Assembly: GCA_020073565.1 (NCBI GenBank)
Contig: JAIQEY010000025.1
Location: 23,347-87,346 of the forward strand
Length of the DNA: 64,000 nucleotides
Reading direction: 5' to 3'
Origin: Terriglobia bacterium
GTDB taxonomy: Bacteria; Acidobacteriota; Terriglobia; Terriglobales; Acidobacteriaceae
In this document: one piece after another, positions 25,797 to 34,207 of the stretch
How positions within the stretch are numbered: the first letter of the stretch is position 1
How the letters are laid out: the number at the start of each line of letters is the position of its first letter
The notes under the pieces: generated by a model
Seen by the model: the letters and a program-made list of their open reading frames with translations, nothing else
Databases searched by the model: none
Told to the model about the DNA's origin: nothing
Made by a program: the position numbers and the translations under genes

Positions 25797-26789
25797 ATGG
25801 GCAAACTAAGACTGTCATTGGCGTGTTGGAACTACGATCGCGTCCGGGGATTGCTGGAAGGCCGTATCCCCGTCGATGGAATTGACCTGACGTTCCTTAA
25901 CCTGCCGGTGGAAGAGACCTTCTTTCGCATGTTGCGGCATCACGAGTTCGATGCCGCCGAAATGTCACTGTCGTCCTACGTTCTCTCCCTCTTCTCGGAG
26001 AATCCACCGTTCATTGCGATTCCCGTCTTCCCTTCGCGCTTTTTCCGGCACTCCTGCATTTACATCAACCGCAACAGCGGGATCCGCGAGCCCAAAGACC
26101 TGATCGGGAAGCGCGTGGGCACTCCCGAGTACCAGATGACAGCCGGTGTGTGGATCCGGGGCATCCTCAACGACGAGTACAGCGTTCCCGTCAGCAGCGT
26201 GAAGTACTTCAACGGAGGAGAAGAAGAACCCGGCCGTCACGAGAAGCTCAAACTTTCCCTGCCGCCGGAATTTCATCTCGAGCCCATCCCCGAGACCAAG
26301 ACCCTGTCCGCCATGTTGGATGCGGGCGAAATTGACGCTCTCTACACCGCGCGCATGCCCTCCACGTTCACCCGTGGATCGGGAACGGTGAAGCGGTTGT
26401 TCGACGACTACCAAGCGGTCGAGCGCGAATACTATCTCCGCAGCAAGATTTTTCCGATCATGCATACGCTCGTGATCCGCCGTGAAGTCTACGACAAATA
26501 TCCTTGGATCGCTCAGTCCCTCTACAAAGCATTCGTCTATGCGCAGCGCGAGGTTTATCAGGACCTCTATCAGACCGCCGCGCTCAAATACATGTTGCCG
26601 TGGCTTATTCGGCACGTGGAGGACACGCGTGCGCTCATGGGCCAGGACTTCTGGCCCTACGGGTTCGAGCCCAATCTCCTGACGCTGAGCACATTTCTTC
26701 GCTACTCCCACGAGCAGGGACTCGCCAAACGTCTGCTCAAGCCTACGGATCTGTTTGCTGCCGAGTCGCTGGAGTCATTCAAAATCTAG
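25797..26789 (+). CDS. 4,5-dihydroxyphthalate decarboxylase-like / substrate-binding-fold protein
   Basis: A 330-residue protein without a signal peptide. It resembles the Pht5 (4,5-dihydroxyphthalate decarboxylase) family, which has a periplasmic-binding-protein fold. It opens KLRLSLACWNYDRVRGLLEG, then VDGIDLTFLNLPVEETFFRM, DAAEMSLSSYVLS, a PVFPSRFFRHSCIYIN block, DLIGKRVGTPEYQMTAGVW and the C-terminal PYGFEPNLLTLSTFLRYSHEQ. Databases often label such proteins ABC substrate-binding proteins, but no signal peptide or ABC genes are seen here. The ATG follows GGGAGCCT. A permease gene begins shortly after. The family is clear; whether it acts on a phthalate is a guess. Confidence 0.75.
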   Translation: MGKLRLSLACWNYDRVRGLLEGRIPVDGIDLTFLNLPVEETFFRMLRHHEFDAAEMSLSSYVLSLFSENPPFIAIPVFPSRFFRHSCIYINRNSGIREPKDLIGKRVGTPEYQMTAGVWIRGILNDEYSVPVSSVKYFNGGEEEPGRHEKLKLSLPPEFHLEPIPETKTLSAMLDAGEIDALYTARMPSTFTRGSGTVKRLFDDYQAVEREYYLRSKIFPIMHTLVIRREVYDKYPWIAQSLYKAFVYAQREVYQDLYQTAALKYMLPWLIRHVEDTRALMGQDFWPYGFEPNLLTLSTFLRYSHEQGLAKRLLKPTDLFAAESLESFKI

Positions 26790-26828
26790 AAGAGCATCCG
26801 CTCAATGCTGAAGTGGAAAGGAATTTTC

Positions 26829-28367
26829 ATGTCGGCGGAAAACGCAGGTCGCTGGTGGACGCTGGGAAGAGGCGACATCGACGCTACCGTTGCCCAGGTT
26901 GGCTTCAACCTTGCGCAGATGATTATTCCGGTCTTCCTGCTCGCTCCAATCGGCATCCCGCTGGCCTTCAGCATCGACCACCTCGTCCCCGGCTACGCGC
27001 TGGGATTTCTGCTCGGCTCGCTCGGATTGACCTTCCTGGCAGTGCGTTTGAGACGCCGCGAGGGCCGGGCAGACGTAACTGCTCATGTCTACGGAAACAA
27101 CGTTCCCGCGATCATCGCCTACGCCCTATCCATCGTGCTCCCCGTCTACCTGCAAACGAATGATGCGGTCGCAGCGTGGCAGACCGGGGCCGCGGCGGTC
27201 GTATGGACCGGAATCATCAAGCTGGCTGCCGCGCCCTTTGCCAGCATGTTTCGGCGCTTCATCCCGATCCCGGCCTCCATGACAGTTTTTGGCGCCGCCA
27301 TGTACAGCTACCTGGCACTCGTGCTGCTGCAGCGTTTATTCGATCAACCCCTAATCGGGATTGTGGCGCTCTCGATCGTTGCCGTGAGTGTCCTCGGGAA
27401 CGTTCCTATCACGCGCTTGCGCATACCGCCTTTCATTGTTGCGTGGACGGTCCCCTTGTTCGTCGGCTGGCTGATCGGCTACGTGCACCCAGTGTGGCAG
27501 GGCGCATCCGTACGGCTGCCTTTCGTAGCTGCACTGGGCCCATTACGAAGTTTGGCGCTCGCCGTGCCCTATTTATCCGTCATTGCGCCGATCGCGATCT
27601 ATCAGATCCTGCAGGATATTGCTGCGGTGGAAGGCGCGTCCGCTGCCGCGGACAACTATGATGCGCGCAGTGTCGTGGCCTGTGACGCATTGGCGACGCT
27701 CCTCTGCGGCGCTGCTGGAAGCGTAGTGACTCCCGTGGTGTACGCGCTGCATCCGCCTTACAAGGCGATGGGAGCGCGGATCGGCTTTGCACTTTGGACA
27801 CCGATCATTCTGCTGTTGGTCGTTGCCAGCGGCCTGACGCTTTTCATCGCACAGCTGTTTCCGTGGCCGATCCTGGCCGCGATGATTGCCTACGTGTCGG
27901 TCGGTGTTGGCATGGCCACCCTGCGGCGCGTGGATCGCAAGTACCTCAGCGCCGTGCTGCTGGGCTTCGTTCTACCCGCCGGTGCCGTCGTCGCCGCGGC
28001 CGTTAATTCCGCCTTGCCTGCTCTGAAACTCTCCGCCGCGAATCCTGATGTTCAAAGTGTCTTAAACCGCTCGATCTACTGGTCGTCCGTCCAGGGGCTG
28101 GGCAGTGGGTTTCTTTTCCTCGTGCTGGTCGTGACCGCGCTGATCACGGAAGTGATCGACCGCAATTTTGCAAGAGCCAGCTGGTGGTGTCTGGCCGCAG
28201 CGGTGTTCTCCTGGTTGGGGCTGATGCATTCTCCCATCTTCCGCTGGGGAGCCCAGCCAATCTATGCTGAGGGCTGGATCGCGGCTGCCGTCATCGTCTA
28301 CTCCGCACGCTGGTGGAGAGGCGACCTGCCCGACACGAAGGCAACCGAGCCGGCTCGAGTTGCCTAG
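26829..28367 (+). CDS. Multi-pass membrane transporter, NCS2 (xanthine/uracil permease)-like
   Basis: A highly hydrophobic protein of about 512 residues with at least 12 predicted membrane spans. Features suggesting the nucleobase/ascorbate (NCS2/AzgA-like) fold are the early amphipathic FNLAQMIIPVFLLAPIGIPL, the loop VYGNNVPAIIAYALS, the central AIYQILQDIAAVEGASAAAD followed by ARSVVACDALATLLCGAAGS, and paired helices after it. The similarity is only at the level of layout and a few motifs. I chose the ATG at 26829 (AAAGGAATTTTC before it); 26805 is also possible. It probably moves the substrate or product of the neighbouring decarboxylase-like enzyme, since they form a plus-strand pair. Substrate unknown. 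Confidence 0.6.
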   Translation: MSAENAGRWWTLGRGDIDATVAQVGFNLAQMIIPVFLLAPIGIPLAFSIDHLVPGYALGFLLGSLGLTFLAVRLRRREGRADVTAHVYGNNVPAIIAYALSIVLPVYLQTNDAVAAWQTGAAAVVWTGIIKLAAAPFASMFRRFIPIPASMTVFGAAMYSYLALVLLQRLFDQPLIGIVALSIVAVSVLGNVPITRLRIPPFIVAWTVPLFVGWLIGYVHPVWQGASVRLPFVAALGPLRSLALAVPYLSVIAPIAIYQILQDIAAVEGASAAADNYDARSVVACDALATLLCGAAGSVVTPVVYALHPPYKAMGARIGFALWTPIILLLVVASGLTLFIAQLFPWPILAAMIAYVSVGVGMATLRRVDRKYLSAVLLGFVLPAGAVVAAAVNSALPALKLSAANPDVQSVLNRSIYWSSVQGLGSGFLFLVLVVTALITEVIDRNFARASWWCLAAAVFSWLGLMHSPIFRWGAQPIYAEGWIAAAVIVYSARWWRGDLPDTKATEPARVA

Positions 28368-28419
28368 AGAGGTGGAGTTTCATTCTCGGAGCGTAAGTCT
28401 TCATTCGGAGCGCAAACCG

Positions 28420-29529
28420 ATGCAATTTCCAGTTCACAAGAGATGGCCTTTGCACGAATTCTCATCCGATCGCACACGGAAGAAGCTGAACAGACGTGAT
28501 CGCGGCGTTGCGGTGTTCCGGAGTATTTGGCTCGTTCTGGGTAAGGTCGTCATGGCCGCCCTGGTAAGCGCACAAACGAGTCCGGCAACTCAGAAGTCGC
28601 AGCCGCTCGTGCTGACCGGCGCGATCCCGCTCGCAGGCGTACAAGGACGCATTGATCATTTGGGTGTTGATACGAAAGGCCACCTCTTTATTTCTGCCCT
28701 CGGCAACAATACCGAGGAAGTCCTTGACCTCACAGCTGGAAGAGCGATGCGCAGCCTCAACGTGCCCCGGCCGCAAGGCGTCGTGTACGCTCCGGCATCG
28801 AACGAACTGTTTGTCGGAAGCGACGAAGGCAAGCTGTATATATACAGCGGGGACTCGCTGGAGCTCATCACTTCGATCGATTTTGGCGACGACGTCGACA
28901 ACCTTCGCTATGATGCCATTCACAAGCAGGTCTACGTCGGCTATGGCGACGAGGAAGCAGGCGCTATCGCGGTCGTCGATGCGATCACCAACAAGCGTCT
29001 GGATGCGGACTACAAGCTGGGCGCCCATCCCGAGTCGTTCCAATTGGAGGTGTCCGGGCCAAATATCTACGTCAATTTGCCAGACCTGAAACAGATCGCC
29101 GTCATCAATCGCAGTACGCGCAAGATCACGCGATGGCCCCTGGCTCTTGAAAGCAACTTCCCCATGGCCCTGAATGAGACCGACTACCGGCTCTTCGTCA
29201 TCACGCACGCGCCGCCTCGTCTGGTTGTATTCGACACGAGCACCGGGGAACAGCTGGCTGTGCTTCCCTGCGTTCAGAACTCAGACGATATCTTCTACGA
29301 TTCCGCACGCAAGCGCATCTACATTCCCGGTGGGGAAGGATCCATCGACGTCTTCCAACAGCAAGATGCGAGCCACTACAACCACATCGCGAGCGTCCCT
29401 TCCGCAGTCGGCGCACGGACGGGTGGATATTTTGGGAAGGGTAAAAAGGGTTTCGAAGTTCTCTATGTAGCGGTTCCGGCTCGTGCCGATCACGGAGCCG
29501 AGGTATTGATCTATACCGTCCAGGACTGA
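28420..29529 (+). CDS. Exported YncE-like beta-propeller protein
   Basis: A protein of about 369 residues. The ATG at 28420 (GGAG ten bases upstream) clears the end of the permease gene; the longer ORF upstream is not supported. A weak hydrophobic segment (IWLVLGKVVMAALVSAQ) near residue 45 may be a signal or anchor. The rest is a run of blades of about 40-45 residues: RIDHLGVDTKGHLFISALGN, PQGVVYAPASNELFVGSDEG, DVDNLRYDAIHKQVYVGYGD, LPDLKQIAVINRSTRKI and others. This is as in YVTN/YncE and quinoprotein-like propellers. No catalytic residues are evident. Its job near the permease is unclear. Confidence 0.75.
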   Translation: MQFPVHKRWPLHEFSSDRTRKKLNRRDRGVAVFRSIWLVLGKVVMAALVSAQTSPATQKSQPLVLTGAIPLAGVQGRIDHLGVDTKGHLFISALGNNTEEVLDLTAGRAMRSLNVPRPQGVVYAPASNELFVGSDEGKLYIYSGDSLELITSIDFGDDVDNLRYDAIHKQVYVGYGDEEAGAIAVVDAITNKRLDADYKLGAHPESFQLEVSGPNIYVNLPDLKQIAVINRSTRKITRWPLALESNFPMALNETDYRLFVITHAPPRLVVFDTSTGEQLAVLPCVQNSDDIFYDSARKRIYIPGGEGSIDVFQQQDASHYNHIASVPSAVGARTGGYFGKGKKGFEVLYVAVPARADHGAEVLIYTVQD

Positions 29530-29970
29530 GAGCGCAAGCTTTGCATCTTTGGAAATGCTCCCATCGCATTTCCACTGGTTCACACGGACGTGAATTTGGC
29601 GCCGGGAGAAGAAAGCCCGGCCTTTCCGAGAATCAACAACTTATGTTGTATCAATCCCCTGAATAGGTCGACTCCCGCCGCCTCCACCATCGAGCTTACT
29701 ATCAACATTCTACCAACGGTGACTTAGAGTTTGACGGGCGCGCCCTGACACCTGAGCTTGACCCCATGCGCCGGTCTGGAACCAGGCGAAAAGCACAACC
29801 AAAACGAGGGAGAGGAAACTTCGTGGTTCCATGATTGTCCACCTTCGTTGGAGTAACTACAACGGGAGATGAAAGGGGCTCCTTCCGAAGCTCCTATGCC
29901 GCTAACACGGGCCCGCTTCGGAGTGGCTCCAGGAGGAGGTCCGTGGCGACCCGAGGGTGGGAGAGGGCAG
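29530..29970. other. Intergenic stretch without a recognisable gene
   Basis: About 440 bases between the propeller gene and the receptor terminator. The ORFs here are short and composition-driven. I see no repeat, RNA gene or promoter that I would defend. Confidence 0.4.
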
Positions 29971-30011
29971 TTAAAAAGACGGGCCTCCGGCTACGAAACG
30001 GAGGCCCGCCA
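29971..30011 (-). terminator. Rho-independent terminator after the second TonB receptor
   Basis: Minus strand: stem GGGCCTCCG / CGGAGGCCC with a 9-base loop, extended by flanking GC pairs, then CTTTTTAA. It begins a few bases beyond the receptor stop codon. Confidence 0.92.
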
Positions 30012-30017
30012 AAGTAA

Positions 30018-33000
30018 TCAGAACGTGTACTTGACCGACATCTCCATGATCCGGCCGCCGGGGTACCCGTTCTTGAAGTCCAAATATCCCCAGTTCGGGG
30101 CTTGACTGTTGACCTGTGGGTTCAGACGAATCGCGTGCGTGTTGTAGTCCATGATGTACAGCAACTGCAACTGGTTGCCCCCGCTGAACTGCCTCAGCGG
30201 ATGGTTCAGCCAGTTGAAGGCCGAGAATCGGAACTCCACCGCGTGCCTCTCGGTGATGTGAAAGTTCTTCGACAGAGACAGGTCGCTGTCGAAGAAAATC
30301 GGTCCGTGGAGATAGGGGTAATTGCGAACGCCCTGCGTTTGAAAATCCGGAGCTGTGAAGCAACTCAGCTTGGCTCGCTGGTTCGACGCCAGCCCGCTTC
30401 CCGGATTACAAGTCAGTGCGGGCATTACGACGATCGACGAGTCGGTGCCGAAGTAGGTTCTCGGCCCAAGCGAAACGTTGCTGGAGAGTCCCGCCGGGAT
30501 AGTATCCGGGTCGTACTGGAGTCCGAGCCCGAAGTTGGGACCGTTGGCGTTATTGGCAACCTGCAAGTTGGTTCCGGTCTGCCAGGTAGTGGTTCCCGAG
30601 ATCATCCAGCCGTTAGTAATACCCTCCAATACCTTCGATCCGTGAGTGAACTTGGGTAGGTCATAAGCGTATGCCGCACTGATCACCTGCGGGCGATCGA
30701 CTTGGGTAACTCCGTAATTACCATGCAGATTGTAAGGGTCAATGTTAAGGACAGTACCGAGGGTCTTCGACCACACGTAGCTCAGATTGTAAGTGAGACG
30801 CCCGGTCTGCTTGACCCAGCTGAGTTGTAGAGCATTGTAGTTTGCATAGCCCACGTGCACGGGAACGTTAATATGCTGGGTTCCGTAAATCTGTTGACCA
30901 TGAAGCGCTCCGGGGCCCAGATAGACACCAAAAGCATGGTAATCAGCGTTGATGTTGCCAGTTGCCTTCCCATCCAACTGTTTCGTTACATCCTCTGGGT
31001 TCTGCGCGACAACTCCCGTCAACGGATCGGCCCCAAAGAATGCGCCCAAGGGCGCCTTGTTCAGATCAATGAAATCGCCACTGCCGGTTGATGCGCCGCT
31101 GCCGCCTCCCATCAGGGTGTGCTTGGTAGAGTTACCGACATATGCAATTTCCAGGAGTGACTTGCCGGGTAATTCGTGCGAAATCGTGAGGTTGTAGCTG
31201 TTGGTTACGGGAATGTTGTAATCGGTTGCGCTGAGCGCTCCCACTTGACTGGGAGCCCATTGTGCCACCGGCACGGCCGCCTGGCTGATCTGGGAAAGCA
31301 GTGCAGAAGAGCCGTTGGGCAAGTTGTACGCGGAAATTCCCTGGCCCGGCGATAGAGCAGCGGTGAAGTCGTTGTATTGGTCGTTCCAGCGATAAGCGCC
31401 CCAACCGCCTCGGACGACAGTTTTGCCGGTGCCGAAGATGTCCCAGGCGATGCCGAATCGGGGAGATACATGGGCAAAGCGGTCGGGTTCTCCGCTAACC
31501 GGGACCCCCGGATCGTTGGCGTGCCAACGCAGTCCCGGGAACATCTTGCCGGCAGCGAAGTCGGAATTCACAAGGTCTGGTAGGAATACTGCGACCCCCA
31601 CACCGGTGCGGTCATACCAGTGGCCGATATGTTCGAAGCGAACACCAAGTTCCAGAGTCAGACGCTTCGTCACCTTCCAGTTGTCGTTGATGTAGGCTGA
31701 GATGGTTTTGTAGGCAATATCATTGGAGGGCTGGCGGTTCTCCTCCTCATAGCCCTGCGCAATGCCCATCGCGAAGTTGGCAACCCGGTTGTTGGGCGAT
31801 CCAAGCGGGTCTCCGGTGAAGAGATTGTTTCTGAGCCCCGACCAGTTGTTGATGTGGCCATTGGGAAAATTGTAATTGCCCTGAAACTTGCCAACCCGCT
31901 CGTAGAAAGCGCCTACCTTGAGAGTGTGCGTCTTAATTACCTTGGTGAAGTTGTCAGAAAACGACGGCATCTCAGAGCGCACAAAGAATTGTCCGCCGGT
32001 CTCGAAGACGTCTGCCTGCGAGAAGTCGGGCAACTGATTTGGTCCGCAGTAGCCGCAGTCGAAAGAAGGAACCATCTTGATGTTGCTATTGCTGGCAAAA
32101 AGCGTCGGATACGTGTAGCCCAGGTTCGCTCTGCTGATCGCTCCGACGTTAGTAGAAATCGGCGCGTTTCCCCAGCCCCAGGCGGCAATGAACTCGTTCG
32201 TCATTGTTGGGCTGAAGACATGGAGAAAGTGACCGGTTAGAGTCTTCGAGTAAGAAGGACTCTGCAGACCGCCCCCAGGAAATGGAATTGCGTTGCCGGG
32301 CACCCACCACATGTGGGAACCGTTCCCCGACGCAAGCTGGTTGTCATTCCCGTATTGCCAGGAAACAAAAACTTTCGTGTTGTCGCTGAAATTGTAGTCT
32401 CCGCGCGCACGCCAAATGTAGCCATTGTGGACCGCCGGGAACACACCTTTGTAGTTCATTCCACCATTGGCTGCGATCGCGGTTGGGTCGGTTAGGATCC
32501 CAGTTGTAGGAAAGACCTTGGCGAGCGCGGCCGATCCCGGATCGAGAAACTGCGAGGGAATCTGATATCCCGCCGCGCCATTGTCGGGAACTACCGTGCC
32601 ATCTGGCAGGTGCGTGCCCGCCAGGTTATTGCACCAGTTCGTCGCGGTAGAGGAAAAACCGTCTGGGCATACTGCCAAGTTCGCGGTCGTTGGGGTGAAG
32701 TTGCCGCTCAGCATGTCGCTCGTGGGGATCGACGAGGTCAGCGCGCCCGCATTGCCGGTGTTCTGAAGTAGGTGCTCATAGGCGCCCCAAAATAGCACCT
32801 TGTTTTTCGTTCCCGGCACCGGACCGCCGATTTGGCCTCCCGGATAGTAGTAATGGTCAGGTCCTTTGGGCGTCTTTGTGCGGTTGTCCTGCCAGTCATT
32901 CGCGTTCAGAACGTTATGGCGGGCATACAAGTAGGCTTGGCCGTGGTAAGCACTGGTGCCAGACTTGCTGATGTTGTTGATCACGACCGGACCGTGAGGA

Positions 33001-33776
33001 TTGTCGGCGCCGAAGTTCGAGGTCTGGACCTTAACCTCCTGCGTCATATCGGGGTTCACCGTGGCGATTGACCAGCAGTTGCAGCCCGGGTCAATGATAT
33101 TCACGCCGTCAGAGATGAGGGCTGTGCCCCCCCGATTGGGAGCCCCATTTGCGTTAAGCCCATTGCCCACCGCGCTACCTTGAGAGCCGGCGTTCAGGTA
33201 ATTGAACTGGTTGGCATTGGCGAAGTTGCCGCCCGTCGATGTGACGCCGGGTAAGATCTTAATCAACTCCCCGACGTTTCGTCCTTGAAACGCGATGCGG
33301 TCGAGGTCCTTCGAAGTGATGACAGACGACCGCTCGCCCGAATCAACCGGCTTCACTTCGCCCGCCACGGCTTCGACCGAGACGACCTCCGTGGCCGCTC
33401 CAATTTCCATCTTGATGTCGGAAATATTGCGCACGTCTCCGGGATTGATGGTGATTTCGGCGTGTTGCCAAGTCTTAAAGTTGGCCATCTCGACCTTTAG
33501 CGTGTATACGCTTGGCACAAGCCCAGAGAACGAGAAATAGCCGACGCCGTTGCTCACAGTGTGGCGCGTGTCGTTGGTGGCCTGATTCACTAGCGTGACG
33601 TTAGCCTTGGGGATAGCCGCGCCGACCTGATCGGTGACGGTTCCGGTCAGCGTGCCGGTGATCTGAGCTTGGGCGTGCGGCGCGGCCAGTAGCGCGGCCA
33701 GCACCGTCAGTATCGTAACGGTAAGAATTGCAGAGAAGAGGCCGCGGAGTTTGCGGCAGAAGGACAGCGTGCGCAT
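30018..33776 (-). CDS. TonB-dependent receptor with carboxypeptidase-regulatory domain (Oar-like), possible glycan receptor
   Basis: A receptor of about 1252 residues. The ATG at 33776 follows AGGAGGGTAC and starts MRTLSFCRKLRGL, with a signal peptide ending AAPHAQAQ. A CarboxypepD_reg domain (TGTLTGTVTDQVGAAIPKAN) is followed by a plug (DLDRIAFQGRNVGELIKILP). A long barrel includes TISAYINDNWKVTKRLTLEL, SPRFGIAWDIFGTGKTVVRG and LQLSWVKQTGRLTYNLSYVW, and the protein ends RIMEMSVKYTF with the terminal Phe of outer-membrane proteins. Two GTAAACGTT boxes lie just downstream of its promoter and match the box at the lacI gene of the glycoside hydrolase locus. It may therefore import the oligosaccharides that locus consumes. 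Confidence 0.92.
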   Translation of the reverse strand: MRTLSFCRKLRGLFSAILTVTILTVLAALLAAPHAQAQITGTLTGTVTDQVGAAIPKANVTLVNQATNDTRHTVSNGVGYFSFSGLVPSVYTLKVEMANFKTWQHAEITINPGDVRNISDIKMEIGAATEVVSVEAVAGEVKPVDSGERSSVITSKDLDRIAFQGRNVGELIKILPGVTSTGGNFANANQFNYLNAGSQGSAVGNGLNANGAPNRGGTALISDGVNIIDPGCNCWSIATVNPDMTQEVKVQTSNFGADNPHGPVVINNISKSGTSAYHGQAYLYARHNVLNANDWQDNRTKTPKGPDHYYYPGGQIGGPVPGTKNKVLFWGAYEHLLQNTGNAGALTSSIPTSDMLSGNFTPTTANLAVCPDGFSSTATNWCNNLAGTHLPDGTVVPDNGAAGYQIPSQFLDPGSAALAKVFPTTGILTDPTAIAANGGMNYKGVFPAVHNGYIWRARGDYNFSDNTKVFVSWQYGNDNQLASGNGSHMWWVPGNAIPFPGGGLQSPSYSKTLTGHFLHVFSPTMTNEFIAAWGWGNAPISTNVGAISRANLGYTYPTLFASNSNIKMVPSFDCGYCGPNQLPDFSQADVFETGGQFFVRSEMPSFSDNFTKVIKTHTLKVGAFYERVGKFQGNYNFPNGHINNWSGLRNNLFTGDPLGSPNNRVANFAMGIAQGYEEENRQPSNDIAYKTISAYINDNWKVTKRLTLELGVRFEHIGHWYDRTGVGVAVFLPDLVNSDFAAGKMFPGLRWHANDPGVPVSGEPDRFAHVSPRFGIAWDIFGTGKTVVRGGWGAYRWNDQYNDFTAALSPGQGISAYNLPNGSSALLSQISQAAVPVAQWAPSQVGALSATDYNIPVTNSYNLTISHELPGKSLLEIAYVGNSTKHTLMGGGSGASTGSGDFIDLNKAPLGAFFGADPLTGVVAQNPEDVTKQLDGKATGNINADYHAFGVYLGPGALHGQQIYGTQHINVPVHVGYANYNALQLSWVKQTGRLTYNLSYVWSKTLGTVLNIDPYNLHGNYGVTQVDRPQVISAAYAYDLPKFTHGSKVLEGITNGWMISGTTTWQTGTNLQVANNANGPNFGLGLQYDPDTIPAGLSSNVSLGPRTYFGTDSSIVVMPALTCNPGSGLASNQRAKLSCFTAPDFQTQGVRNYPYLHGPIFFDSDLSLSKNFHITERHAVEFRFSAFNWLNHPLRQFSGGNQLQLLYIMDYNTHAIRLNPQVNSQAPNWGYLDFKNGYPGGRIMEMSVKYTF

Positions 33777-33845
33777 GTACCCTCCTAGTCGAACCCGTCC
33801 CAACCAGACGAGGGGCTCCATCTCACGTGCGCCCCCTCGAAGGCG

Positions 33846-33885
33846 GTAAACGTTTCGTCAACGCTTACGTTCATCGTAAACGTTC
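33846..33885. promoter_or_regulatory. Paired LacI-type operator boxes (GTAAACGTT) in receptor leader
   Basis: GTAAACGTTT (33846-33855) and GTAAACGTTC (33876-33885) are spaced 30 bases apart, about three helical turns, with a related CGCTTACG in between. The GTAAACGTT core is repeated at 56545 beside the lacI gene. Sites downstream of the -10 element suit repression by roadblock or looping. Confidence 0.7.
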
Positions 33886-33904
33886 CCGTTTCCTATCGGT
33901 CGAA

Positions 33905-33933
33905 TATTTAAGCCTTATTAACCTGCATGTCAA
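33905..33933 (-). promoter_or_regulatory. Predicted sigma70-type promoter of the second TonB receptor
   Basis: Minus strand TTGACA (33933-33928, perfect), 17-base spacer, TAAATA (33910-33905). Transcription should start near 33898 and run through the two operator boxes. Confidence 0.75.
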
Positions 33934-34207
33934 GGAATTTCGTTACATTCGATCCAATAATTTCATGGTTGTAGCTGCCTATGCCCCAAGCAGAGAGTTG
34001 GATTCCAAATGTCATACGCGGCCTCCAGATACCGGAAGCGATTACGCCCGTAGGGCGTTAAATGATTTCTTCCCAATTTGGCACACCACAATTCGCTTTT
34101 CGGTAGGTTTGTAGGAGACACCTGCTGGTCGCAAACTGACACTCTGAAACTACTCGACCGTCGTTTCGCCACTCTCGTGCGCGGCGTGCTACCATAGCCC
34201 GACTTTC
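33934..34207. other. Intergenic region upstream of the divergent receptor and CRTAC1 genes
   Basis: The remainder of the divergent spacer. It presumably holds the plus-strand CRTAC1 promoter, which I could not locate with confidence. No gene is supported. Confidence 0.4.

Noticed and set aside
25797-28367. An ABC importer made of a binding protein and permease
   Set aside because: The 25797 product has no signal peptide, no ATPase gene is nearby, and the next gene has too many membrane spans and the motifs of a secondary carrier.
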